Assembly (NCBI GenBank): GCA_947581795.1
Contig: CANPVS010000019.1
Span: 1 to 39,384, forward strand
Reading direction: 5' to 3'
Source: an uncultured Oscillospiraceae bacterium
Lineage (GTDB): Bacteria; Bacillota; Clostridia; Oscillospirales; Oscillospiraceae
DNA length: 39,384 bases
The notes under the pieces were generated by a model. That model saw nothing but the letters and a program-made list of their open reading frames with translations. It did no database searches and had not been told where the DNA came from. The position numbers and the translations under genes were made by a program. Numbering within the stretch: position 1 is the stretch's first letter; each line of letters starts with the position of its first letter. Of the stretch, positions 1-7,406 are shown in pieces.

Positions 1-86
1 CTTGCTATTCCAAAAACTCCGTGACGGAATGGCAAGCAATCTTCTCCGTGTGTATATACACCGGATTTGCTTGCTATTCTCCAAAA
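1..86. repeat. Hairpin and direct repeat at mobile-element left part
   Basis: CTTGCTATTCC at 1-11 faces GGAATGGCAAG at 26-36, an 11-bp imperfect inverted repeat. CTTGCTATTC returns as a direct repeat at 70-79, both copies followed by a CCAAAA-type stretch. GTGTATATACAC at about 48-59 is itself palindromic. Such clusters occur at transfer origins or recombinase sites of mobile elements, but no relaxase gene is in view, so the function is open. Confidence 0.4.
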
Positions 87-165
87 TCATAAATCCCCGC
101 CACGACCAGCGATAGGTTTTGAAAAAGTTTTTCCGGCAACACGAACACTTTTTCGATAAAACCTG

Positions 166-194
166 TTGACACGAACATACGTTTCTGTTACAAT
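166..194 (+). promoter_or_regulatory. Consensus sigma-A promoter
   Basis: TTGACA at 166-171, a 17-bp spacer and TACAAT at 189-194. The -35 box overlaps the second copy of ACACGAACA (139-147 and 169-177, exactly 30 bp apart), which could be a repressor site. It would drive the small gene at 484 through a long leader. Confidence 0.75.
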
Positions 195-483
195 AATCTC
201 GACAGATGCAATAACGCTCTGCCCCTCTTTTCCAATTCGGGACAGCCGTGATTTTGCGCTCCGTGTTTGGGCGTTCAAAGGGACGGCAAAGAGGCATATT
301 GATTTTAGCTGTGCTGTGGAGCCGCTGACAAGGCGAAGTCTTCCCAAAGCCGCAAGATGGAGTTTTCCGTATGGAGAACTCTTTACCGGCATTGGGATTT
401 TTTCTTTGCCGGTCAAGCGGCTCTTTCGTTTTCTTCCTCTTGTCGGGCTTCTCCGCGCAGCGGAGAAAAACGGAGGTATCGAG
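195..483 (+). other. Long structured leader without a convincing gene
   Basis: About 290 bases separate the promoter from the next start codon. The stretch holds ACCGGCA/TGCCGGT arms around 385-413 enclosing a T-rich loop, and TTCTCCGC (449-456) / GCGGAGAA (460-467) directly before the ribosome site at 472-476. Both suggest RNA-level control (attenuation or ribosome-site masking). An open frame runs through it from 166, but it has no ribosome site and no recognisable content. Confidence 0.45.
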
Positions 484-699
484 ATGAACGAGAACGAAAA
501 GAACAAAGATTACAAGCTGGAAGAACTGTTCCCCATTATCAAACATCAGGGGCGGGAGTTTCTTTGCCTGCCCACGAAAACCGAAATGGAGATGGAGGAC
601 GGCACGGTCTATCATGTCAACACATTTTATGGCGGCAGCACCGAGATGGGGCCTCTCCTTGACGCGCTCACTCTCGAAAAAATCGACAGGGCGGGCTGA
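484..699 (+). CDS. Small unknown protein of a mobile element
   Basis: A 71-residue protein I do not recognise. The start is chosen because GGAGG at 472-476 lies 7 bases before the ATG. It is acidic and soluble, with no membrane segment or cysteine cluster; the middle (KTEMEMEDGTVYHV) reads like a short beta-hairpin. It lies just upstream of the serine recombinase, a place where Clostridia elements often carry small conserved accessory proteins. It could be a recombination directionality factor or regulator by position only; nothing in the sequence proves it. Confidence 0.6.
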   Translation: MNENEKNKDYKLEELFPIIKHQGREFLCLPTKTEMEMEDGTVYHVNTFYGGSTEMGPLLDALTLEKIDRAG

Positions 700-727
700 G
701 GTCCTACTGGAATCATGGGCGGTGCTG

Positions 728-736
728 TGGTATAAT
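728..736 (+). promoter_or_regulatory. Extended -10 promoter for the recombinase
   Basis: TGGTATAAT matches the extended -10 form (TG, one base, TATAAT at 731-736). The -35 region is weak. It sits 55 bases before the recombinase start, whose ribosome site GGGAGG is at 774-779. Confidence 0.5.
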
Positions 737-791
737 GGGTTAGGATTTCTGATTACCATACGCACTGCATATTGGGAGGTAAAAGAAAAAT

Positions 792-2408
792 ATGCAGGAA
801 AATTATAACGTAGGTATCTATGCGCGGCTGAGCCGCGACGATGAAAGAGCCGGGGAATCTGTTTCAATCGAAAACCAGAAGGAACTGCTGACCCGGTATG
901 TCAGAGAGCAGGGATGGAATCTCTATGATTATTATTGCGACGATGGCGTTTCCGGGACGACGTTTGACAGACCGAGCTTCAATCGGCTGGTGCAGGATGC
1001 AACGGACGGGAAGATCAACCTGATTTTGACCAAAGATCTCAGTAGGCTGGGGAGAGATTACATCGAGGCTGGCCGATATACGGATTTTGTGTTCCCGTCC
1101 CTCGGCTGCCGGTTCATCGCGCTTAACGACGGCGTGGATACCATGCACAAGAACAATGAAATGCTGGTCATTCTGAAAAACGTGATGAACGACCTCTATG
1201 CGCGGGATACCAGCAACAAAATCAAGGCGGTAAAGCAATCCACGTTCAAGAGCGGCAAATATGTCGGGTGCTATGCTCCGCTGGGCTACAAAAAGAGCGC
1301 AGACGACAAGCACGTTTTGGAGATCGACCCGGTGACTGCGCCGGTAGTGAAGAGAATCTTTGATATGCGCTTGCAAGGCGACAGCTTTCGGAAAATTGCC
1401 CGAACGCTCAACGCTGAGAAAGTCCCCACGCCGATGGATTTCTATTACATGGCGGAGGGACGGACGAAGCCGAGCCGCCGGGGGCAATCGTGGAGTGGTG
1501 AAACAGTCAAATCTATTCTCCGTAATGAAGTTTATGTCGGTCACATGGTGCAGAATAAAACCGGCACGGTATCCTACAAAAACCACAAGCAGGTTGAAAA
1601 GCCAAAGGAAGAATGGATCAAGGTTGAAAACACCCACGAACCGTTAATCACTCAGGAGGCGTGGGATACCGTTCAGCGGATGGACAACCATCCGAGTCGT
1701 GGACGGACCGCCAAAAACGGCGACATTCCACTTTTCGGCGGTCTGCTCCGTTGTATGGACTGCGGCGCAGCAATGAGGTTTTACAGGGACTATCGTAAGA
1801 AAGCCGATGGCACATTCCCGGAGTATAAAGCCTATGCCTGCGAGCGCTACGCAGGTGGCGGCAAGGACGCTTGTTCCTCTCACTATATCAACCAGAAAGC
1901 TCTGGTGTCTGTGGTACTGACCGATATTCGGAACAAGGCGTTCTTCGCCCAGCAGAGCCGTGAAGTCCTCAAAGAACGGATACTCGCCAAGAAAGAATCT
2001 GCTAATGCGGAACGTGCGAACACCCTAAAAGCGGAGCTGTCCGCGCTGGACAAGCGCCTTGCCGAACTTGAAAAGCTGATTCAAGCCGCCTATGAGGATA
2101 AGGTCATGGGACGTATCCCGGAAAGTGTCTGTATCCAGCTTCTGAACAAGTACGAAGCCGAGCGGACGGAGAAGTTGGAACACAAGAAGGACATCTCCGC
2201 AAAGCTGGCAACCAGCCGGGCAAACGAGCAGTCGGTTGACGATTGGCTGGACATGATACAGGACTACACCCAGCTTGAGGAGCTTGACCGTCCCACCCTT
2301 GTCCGGCTCATCCAGAAAATCGAGGTCGGCGAGAAATATCAGGTGAATGACCACATGGAACGGGATATCAACATCTACTACAATTTCGTAGGCTTTGTAG
2401 AACTGTAA
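792..2408 (+). CDS. Large serine recombinase (site-specific integrase)
   Basis: A 538-residue large serine recombinase that would integrate or excise the element. The N-terminal resolvase domain (about 6-150) has the nucleophile in YARLS (Ser14) and the active-site arginines in LSRLGRD (Arg85, Arg88). A recombinase DNA-binding domain follows (about 165-290), then a zinc ribbon (CMDCG near 322 and a later Cys pair near 352-361), a coiled-coil-like stretch rich in Glu, Lys and Leu (about 390-470), and a short C-terminal tail domain. Length and order are those of the TndX/TnpX type. GGGAGG lies 12 bases before the ATG. All key residues are present, so it is probably active. It is followed after 7 bases by a second, broken recombinase. 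Confidence 0.93.
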   Translation: MQENYNVGIYARLSRDDERAGESVSIENQKELLTRYVREQGWNLYDYYCDDGVSGTTFDRPSFNRLVQDATDGKINLILTKDLSRLGRDYIEAGRYTDFVFPSLGCRFIALNDGVDTMHKNNEMLVILKNVMNDLYARDTSNKIKAVKQSTFKSGKYVGCYAPLGYKKSADDKHVLEIDPVTAPVVKRIFDMRLQGDSFRKIARTLNAEKVPTPMDFYYMAEGRTKPSRRGQSWSGETVKSILRNEVYVGHMVQNKTGTVSYKNHKQVEKPKEEWIKVENTHEPLITQEAWDTVQRMDNHPSRGRTAKNGDIPLFGGLLRCMDCGAAMRFYRDYRKKADGTFPEYKAYACERYAGGGKDACSSHYINQKALVSVVLTDIRNKAFFAQQSREVLKERILAKKESANAERANTLKAELSALDKRLAELEKLIQAAYEDKVMGRIPESVCIQLLNKYEAERTEKLEHKKDISAKLATSRANEQSVDDWLDMIQDYTQLEELDRPTLVRLIQKIEVGEKYQVNDHMERDINIYYNFVGFVEL

Positions 2409-2415
2409 ACCTGTC

Positions 2416-3747
2416 ATGCTTTATGCAAGGTTGACTAACGAGTGGTATGCCCGCGACATCAGCAAGAAGCGGCGCATAAGCAACAAGATCAAGGGCAACT
2501 CCGGCGAACCGATGGGCCCTCCGCCTTATGGCTATATGAAGGACCCGGATAATCCGAAGCATTGGATCGTCGATGATGAGGCCGCCGCCGTTGTCAAGCG
2601 CATTTACACCATGTCTGTCGAGGGCTACGGCATAGAGCAAATCGCCGCACGTCTGGAAGCGGATGGCGTTCTTACGCCTAGAGCTTACTGGTTCAGTAAA
2701 GGGGTCAGACGCCCTTTTTCCAGCGAAAACCCCTCTCCTACAAAGTGGTGTAAAACCACCGTCAGCAAAATCCTATCCCTTCAGGAATACTGCGGCGATG
2801 TTGTGAACTTCAAGACTTATTCAAAGTCCTATAAGCTGAAAAAGCGCATTGAGAATGACCCGGAGAAATGGGCTATCTTCAAGGACGTACACACTCCCAT
2901 AGTGGATCGTGCAATTTGGGAGAGGGTCCAGGAAAAGCGTGGAAAAGTCCGCAAGCGCAAAAAGCAGGATGGGACGCCGTGTATGTTTTCCGGGCTGCTG
3001 ATATGTGCCGACTGTGGACACAATATGCACTATCACTTCAACCAGAAGAACCACGAAATCAAGTATTATACTTGCTCCAATTACAAGGGGGATCGTGGCA
3101 CTTGTCCGTCTACACATTATATCCGTGTTGACTTTCTGGAACAGGTGGTGCTGGGAGAGATCAGGCGGCTGACAAAGTTCGCCAGCAAGTACGAAGAACA
3201 GTTTGCCCAGGCCGTTATGGGCTGCTCCCAGCAGAACGCCATAGTAGAACGTGAGGCCATGCAGAAGGAAGTCTACGCCCTTAATGCCAGAGATCGTGAG
3301 CTGGATGTGCTGTTCGAGAAAATCTACGAGGACAACGTCGCTGGCAAAATCAGCGATGAGCGGTTTGCACGGATGAGCAAAAAGTATGAGGAAGAACAGA
3401 TAGCGCTGACCGAGAAAATCAAATCCCTGAAGAAAGAGATTGACAGGATCGGCAGCCAGACCGTAACAGCGGATATGTTCATCTCTACCGTCCGAAAGTA
3501 CACCCGTGCGAAGAAGCTGACGCCTCGTATGCTCAACGAGCTGATCCAGTACATAGAGGTCCATCAGGCCGAAAAGATAGATGGTGTATGGGAACAGAGA
3601 CTAACCATCCACTATAACTGCATTGGCGTCATCGACATTCCTGCTGAATTGCCTCTCCCTTATCCCGATGTCTCTATGAACACCAGGAAAGGTGTGACGG
3701 TGAGCTATGTTCCCAGCACAGCAAATAGGACGGTGATTGTGGCATGA
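2416..3747 (+). pseudogene. Serine recombinase lacking its catalytic N-terminus
   Basis: 443 codons are open, but the resolvase domain is missing. The frame begins at what would be residue 130 or so of a complete enzyme: NEWYARDISKK is the usual linker after the catalytic core. The rest is intact: recombinase domain with PPPYGYM, zinc ribbon (CADCG and a later Cys pair), coiled coil and C-terminal domain. No ribosome site precedes the first ATG, which lies 7 bases after the stop of the upstream recombinase. A deletion has probably removed the 5' part. A surviving DNA-binding fragment could still be made by re-initiation. It is not a duplicate of the upstream gene; the sequences differ throughout. 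Confidence 0.8.
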
Positions 3748-4154
3748 GAGCATATCTTTACTGCCGGATCGCCGCACAGCCTCAACAGGATTCTGAATAT
3801 ATGGCGGCGCAGGAAAATGAGCTGAGACAGTTTGCAGAAAGAAAACACCTTCGGGTCGTCGGCGCAACTTGTGAGTACGCCATTGGGACTATCCTTAACC
3901 GTCCGGGCTTAAAAGACGTGGCAAATGCCGTTTGCGCTGGTCAGGTGGATGTGGTTGTAGTTTACAGCCTATCCCGTATCTCCAGGGACAGCGACATGAT
4001 AGCTGAATACATCCGATTTTTGCACCTGTATGGAGCCTCGCTGCTATCGCTGAAAGAGGGCATGATGCTTCCTGCGGTTGTGATGTTCCAGGATCAACTG
4101 TACTCGCTTATGCAAAAAAGCGAGTGTCCTTATAGGAGTTTTCAAATCCTATAA
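3744..4154 (+). CDS. Small resolvase-like protein with Ser-to-Ala active site
   Basis: A 136-residue protein with the fold of a resolvase catalytic domain: YLYCRIA at the start, DVVVVYSLSRISRD in the middle (the arginine motif) and a GASLLSLKEG strand. The position of the nucleophilic serine (YxRxS in active enzymes) is alanine in CRIA, so it should not cut DNA. There is no DNA-binding domain. Its ATG overlaps the stop of the upstream recombinase (ATGA), implying translational coupling. The last dozen residues are read from the tRNA-Leu terminator hairpin, so the natural C-terminus may have been replaced when the element inserted. A structural partner for the recombinases is a reasonable but untested idea. 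Confidence 0.7.
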   Translation: MRAYLYCRIAAQPQQDSEYMAAQENELRQFAERKHLRVVGATCEYAIGTILNRPGLKDVANAVCAGQVDVVVVYSLSRISRDSDMIAEYIRFLHLYGASLLSLKEGMMLPAVVMFQDQLYSLMQKSECPYRSFQIL

Positions 4155-4160
4155 GGACAC
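4114..4160 (-). terminator. Terminator of tRNA-Leu
   Basis: GTGTCCTTATAGGA (4124-4137) and TCCTATAAGGACAC (4147-4160) form a perfect 14-bp stem; on the minus strand the stem is followed by a run of six T (4119-4114). It ends the tRNA-Leu transcript. The plus-strand recombinase-like frame at 3744 stops inside it. Confidence 0.85.
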
Positions 4161-4166
4161 CCGTTA

Positions 4167-4253
4167 TGGTACCGGCGGCGGGGCTTGAACCCGCACGTCC
4201 CGAGGGACAAGGGATTTTAAGTCCCTGGTGTCTGCCAATTCCACCACGCCGGC
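4167..4253 (-). tRNA. tRNA-Leu (anticodon UAA)
   Basis: 87 nt including an encoded CCA. The acceptor stem is GCCGGCG with CGCCGGU; the anticodon loop CTTAAAA sits between AGGGA and TCCCT and gives anticodon UAA; a long variable arm (TGTCCCTCGGGACG) marks a class II tRNA; the T arm contains GGTTCAAGCCC. Confidence 0.95.
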
Positions 4254-4263
4254 GTACACCAAT

Positions 4264-4292
4264 AGAGTACACCATCCCCCGGCCAAAGTCAA
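4264..4292 (-). promoter_or_regulatory. Promoter of tRNA-Leu
   Basis: Read on the minus strand: TTGACT, a 17-bp spacer and TACTCT, ending 10 bases before the tRNA 5' end. Confidence 0.6.
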
Positions 4293-4382
4293 CGAAATAC
4301 CGCTCTTGCGGCGGGGCGGACTTTGCGGTACAACAGACGCTCCGCGCTGTTATACCCTCAAATACCAGTCGTGCTCCCGGAC

Positions 4383-4412
4383 TTGCGCCGGAACCGCACG
4401 ACGTGGTACAAT
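4383..4412 (+). promoter_or_regulatory. Promoter with -10 box directly before mnmG
   Basis: TACAAT at 4407-4412 lies only 7 bases before the mnmG ATG; TTGCGC at 4383-4388 is a poor -35 at 18-bp spacing. A transcript from here would start at or next to the start codon. Confidence 0.45.
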
Positions 4413-4419
4413 AGCGGCT

Positions 4420-6219
4420 ATGAGAACGTATGACGCGGGACAAGTGGATATCGTGGTCATCGGCGCGGGCCACGCGGGCATCGAGGCGGCCCTGGCCGCC
4501 GCGCGTCTCGGTCTGGAGACGACGTGTTACACCGTGAGCCTGGACGCCGTGGGCAACATGCCCTGCAACCCGGCCATTGGCGGCACGGGCAAGGGCCATC
4601 TGGTTCGGGAACTGGACGCCTTGGGCGGCGAGATGGGCCGGGCCGCGGACAAGGCCTGCATCCAGTACCGCATGCTGAACGTGGGCAAGGGCCCCGCCGT
4701 CCACTCCCTCCGGGCCCAGGCGGACCGCCGCCGGTATCAGGAGATCATGAAGCACACTCTGGAACGGCAGGACCATCTCTATGTCCGCCAGGGCGAGGTG
4801 GTCTCCATCGCCGTGGAGGACGGCCGCGTAGTCTCCGTCACCACGGACAAGGGCGCCGTCCTGCGCACCAAGGCTGTGATCGTGGCCTCCGGCACCTATC
4901 TGGGCGGCCGGACCATCACCGGCGAGGCGGTGCGCGCCTCCGGGCCGGACGGCCTGGCCGCGGCGCTGCCCCTCACTGACTGCCTCAAGGCCCTTGGTCT
5001 TCGCATGCGCCGGTTCAAGACCGGCACCCCGCCCCGGGTGAACGCCCGGAGCGTGGACTTCTCCAAAATGGAGGTCCAGCCCGGCGATGAGGCCCCCCAA
5101 CCCTTTTCCTTCTCCACCGACGCCCCGCCCCAAAACCAGGCGGTGTGCTGGCTCACCTACACCAACGCCGAGACCCACCGGATCATCCGGGAGAACCTGG
5201 ACCGGAGCCCCCTCTACGACGGGGTGATCCAGGGCGTAGGCCCCCGGTACTGCCCCAGCATTGAGACGAAGATCGTCACCTTCCCGGACAAGCCCCGCCA
5301 CCAGCTTTTCATCGAGCCCATGGGCCTGAACACCGACGAGCTCTATATCCAGGGCCTCTCCTCCTCCCTGCCCGAGGACGTACAGATCGCCATGGTCCGC
5401 ACCATCCCCGGCCTGGAGCACGCGGAGCTCACCCGTCCCGCCTACGCCATCGAGTACGACTGCCTGGACCCCATGGAGCTGTACGCCACCCTGGAGACGA
5501 AGAAGATATCCGGCCTCTACGGCGCGGGCCAGTTCAACGGCTCCTCCGGCTATGAGGAGGCCGCTGTCCAAGGCTGGGTAGCCGGGGTCAACGCCGCCCG
5601 GAAGATACAGGGCAAGGACCCGGTGATCATCCGCCGGGACCAGGGTTACATCGGCGCGCTCATCGACGACCTGGTGACCAAGGGCACCGAGGAGCCCTAT
5701 CGGATGATGACGAGCCGCAGCGAATACCGCCTTTTGCACCGGCAGGATAACGCCGATAAACGACTTGCATACATCGGATACGACTTAGGGCTCGTCAGCC
5801 GGGAACAGTACCAGCGCACGCTGGATAAATATGCACAGGTCGACGCCGAGATAGAGCGGCTCAAAAAAGGAAATCTCTACCAGCTCCTGAAAAGGCCTGA
5901 AAATACGTATGATTCCCTGGCCGTTCAGGACCCCGGCCGTCCCCCTCTCCCCCGGGCCGTCATCGAGGAAGTGGAAATATCCATAAAATATGAGGGATAT
6001 ATCCAGCGGCAGCTCCGGGAGGTAGAGGCCTTCGCGAAGATGGAGCGCCGCCGTATACCGGCGGATATCGACTATGACGCCGTCCCCGGCCTGCGCACGG
6101 AGGCGCGCCAGAAACTGACTGCCATCCGCCCGGTGAGCTTCGGCCAGGCCAGCCGCATCTCCGGCGTCTCCCCCGCCGACCTCACCGCCCTCATGATCTG
6201 GACGGAAAAAGAAAAATGA
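4420..6219 (+). CDS. mnmG: tRNA uridine 5-carboxymethylaminomethyl modification enzyme MnmG
   Basis: A 599-residue FAD protein that, with MnmE, modifies the wobble uridine (U34) of certain tRNAs. The FAD-binding GAGHAG follows about 14 residues after the start. The family blocks [38 protein letters not shown] and [16 protein letters not shown] are intact, and the C-terminal helical domain that docks MnmE and tRNA is complete (YEGYIQRQ, then [11 protein letters not shown] near the end). The start follows the family alignment; the same frame is open back to 4228, but that part is a shadow of tRNA-Leu. No ribosome site is visible before the ATG. The mnmE gene is not next to it. Confidence 0.96.
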   Translation: MRTYDAGQVDIVVIGAGHAGIEAALAAARLGLETTCYTVSLDAVGNMPCNPAIGGTGKGHLVRELDALGGEMGRAADKACIQYRMLNVGKGPAVHSLRAQADRRRYQEIMKHTLERQDHLYVRQGEVVSIAVEDGRVVSVTTDKGAVLRTKAVIVASGTYLGGRTITGEAVRASGPDGLAAALPLTDCLKALGLRMRRFKTGTPPRVNARSVDFSKMEVQPGDEAPQPFSFSTDAPPQNQAVCWLTYTNAETHRIIRENLDRSPLYDGVIQGVGPRYCPSIETKIVTFPDKPRHQLFIEPMGLNTDELYIQGLSSSLPEDVQIAMVRTIPGLEHAELTRPAYAIEYDCLDPMELYATLETKKISGLYGAGQFNGSSGYEEAAVQGWVAGVNAARKIQGKDPVIIRRDQGYIGALIDDLVTKGTEEPYRMMTSRSEYRLLHRQDNADKRLAYIGYDLGLVSREQYQRTLDKYAQVDAEIERLKKGNLYQLLKRPENTYDSLAVQDPGRPPLPRAVIEEVEISIKYEGYIQRQLREVEAFAKMERRRIPADIDYDAVPGLRTEARQKLTAIRPVSFGQASRISGVSPADLTALMIWTEKEK

Positions 6220-6226
6220 CACTTAC

Positions 6227-6249
6227 GGCCCGCTGTTTTCCAGCGGGCC
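6227..6249 (+). terminator. Hairpin after mnmG
   Basis: GGCCCGCTG and CAGCGGGCC form a perfect 9-bp stem with a TTTTC loop, 8 bases after the mnmG stop. No T-run follows, so it may be a weak terminator or an mRNA-end stabiliser. Confidence 0.5.
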
Positions 6250-6336
6250 ACGTCATCTGGCCGAAAAGGGCAGAAAATGTCAGGACAGCGCCGCCCCCGG
6301 CAGGGTATGATGGCGGCACACGGAAGGAGGGTCCCT

Positions 6337-7197
6337 ATGGATTGGGTGACCGGGTTCCAGCGGGCGCTGGACTATATCGAGGCGCATCTGACCGGGGAGC
6401 TGGATATCTCCGCCGCCGCCCGGGAGGCGGCCTGTTCTCCCTTCTACTTCCAGCGTCTTTTCGGCATCCTCTGCGGCATGAGCCTGGGCGAATACGTCCG
6501 CTCCCGGCGACTGGCCGAAGCCGGCAGGGAATTGGCCGCCGGAGATGGAAAGGTCCTGGACATGGCGCTGAAGTACGGCTATGAGAGCCCGGAGAGTTTT
6601 GCCCGGGCCTTCCAGCGCTTCCACGGCGTCACGCCCTCGGAAGTCCGCCGCGGGGCCCATCCCCGATCCTTTGAGCCCTTCACCGTGCATATCACACTGA
6701 AAGGTGGTCACATCATGGACTGCAAGATCGTGGAAAAGCCCGCCCTCACCCTGCTGGAGCGGGTGGAACAGCACACAATCGTGGACTCCCAGAACGAGAA
6801 TACCATCCCTGATTTCTGGACCCGCGCCCAAGCGGACGGGACGCTGGAAAAGCTCCTGGCCCAGGCCCCGGACAAGACCTTTGTCTACGGCGTCTGCTAT
6901 GGCAACGCTCCCTCAGACGAGAAGACCTTTGACTACGCCATCGCGGCGGACTGCGGCGGCCCCGCGCCGGAGGGCTTCCGCCGGACGGTCATCCCCGCTC
7001 AGACCTGGGCGGTGTTTCCCTGCCGCGGCCCCATGCCGAAAGCCATCCAACAGCTCTGGCACCGGATCATCACGGAATACTTCCCCTCGTCCCGGTACGA
7101 GCCCACCTACGAGCTGGACATAGAGGCCTACCCCGACGGGGACATGTCCTCGCCGGACTATACCAGCGAGATCTGGGTCCCGGTCAGGGAGAAGTGA
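6337..7197 (+). CDS. AraC-family regulator with GyrI-like ligand domain
   Basis: 286 residues. An N-terminal AraC DNA-binding domain (about 5-105) has two helix-turn-helix units, with the typical FYFQRLF and GYESPESFARAFQRFHGVTPSEVR blocks. A GyrI-like (BmrR/Rob C-terminal type) small-molecule domain follows (about 112-286, ending in DIEAYPDGDM...EIWVPV). This is the Rob/SoxS-like architecture, usually a sensor of cationic or hydrophobic drugs. GGAGG at 6326-6330 fixes the start at 6337, although the frame is open from 6277. A TATGAT at 6306 may be its -10 box. No efflux pump gene is adjacent; the next gene has its own promoter and riboswitch. Confidence 0.9.
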   Translation: MDWVTGFQRALDYIEAHLTGELDISAAAREAACSPFYFQRLFGILCGMSLGEYVRSRRLAEAGRELAAGDGKVLDMALKYGYESPESFARAFQRFHGVTPSEVRRGAHPRSFEPFTVHITLKGGHIMDCKIVEKPALTLLERVEQHTIVDSQNENTIPDFWTRAQADGTLEKLLAQAPDKTFVYGVCYGNAPSDEKTFDYAIAADCGGPAPEGFRRTVIPAQTWAVFPCRGPMPKAIQQLWHRIITEYFPSSRYEPTYELDIEAYPDGDMSSPDYTSEIWVPVREK

Positions 7198-7201
7198 ACC
7201 C

Positions 7202-7231
7202 TTGACATATTCTCCCGGTCTGGACTATAAT
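7202..7231 (+). promoter_or_regulatory. Promoter of the riboswitch-permease unit
   Basis: TTGACA at 7202-7207, an 18-bp spacer and TATAAT at 7226-7231: near-perfect consensus, with transcription starting just before the riboswitch. Confidence 0.85.
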
Positions 7232-7238
7232 ATTGTTT

Positions 7239-7347
7239 TGTAAGAGGGAGTAGTTTGCGCGGGTCACCGCCCGCGTCCGGCGTCTCGTCAGTACGATCAT
7301 TTTGATCCGGGGCGCCGCAGATGTCCTGTCTGAAACGAGACTTTTAC
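7239..7347 (+). ncRNA. yybP-ykoY (manganese) riboswitch aptamer
   Basis: The order of conserved blocks fits the yybP-ykoY class: GGGAGTAG just after the 5' arm (7246-7253), a G/C hairpin (about 7257-7275), CGTCAGTACG, a GATC-closed hairpin, CCGGGGCGCCGCAGATG and then TGAAACGAGAC before a CTTTTACC tail. The closing stem P1 is visible: GTAAGAG (7240-7246) pairs with CTTTTAC (7341-7347). That 3' strand is also part of the 5' arm of the terminator that follows, so ligand-bound P1 would prevent termination. This is the known ON-switch logic of the Mn2+-sensing class. The class was assigned by reading, not by a covariance search. Confidence 0.82.
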
Positions 7348-7378
7348 CGCGTCTTTCCCGCGGTAAAAGTCTTTTTTT
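7339..7378 (+). terminator. Riboswitch-controlled intrinsic terminator
   Basis: GACTTTTACCGCG (7339-7351) and CGCGGTAAAAGTC (7359-7371) form a perfect 13-bp stem followed by seven T (7372-7378). Its 5' arm overlaps the 3' strand of riboswitch stem P1, so the two folds exclude each other. Confidence 0.92.
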
Positions 7379-7406
7379 GATGCCTGATGTAAGAAGGAGG
7401 AACGCC

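Noticed and set aside
864-1637. Minus-strand frame opposite the serine recombinase
   Set aside because: The plus-strand recombinase is complete with all active-site residues; the minus frame has no ribosome site or domain.
4166-4414. Open frame over the tRNA-Leu gene (reads [12 protein letters not shown]...)
   Set aside because: It is the antisense translation of tRNA-Leu, a common false protein in databases.
4108-5739. Long minus-strand frame opposite mnmG
   Set aside because: mnmG is unambiguous and fully conserved here; the frame also crosses the tRNA.
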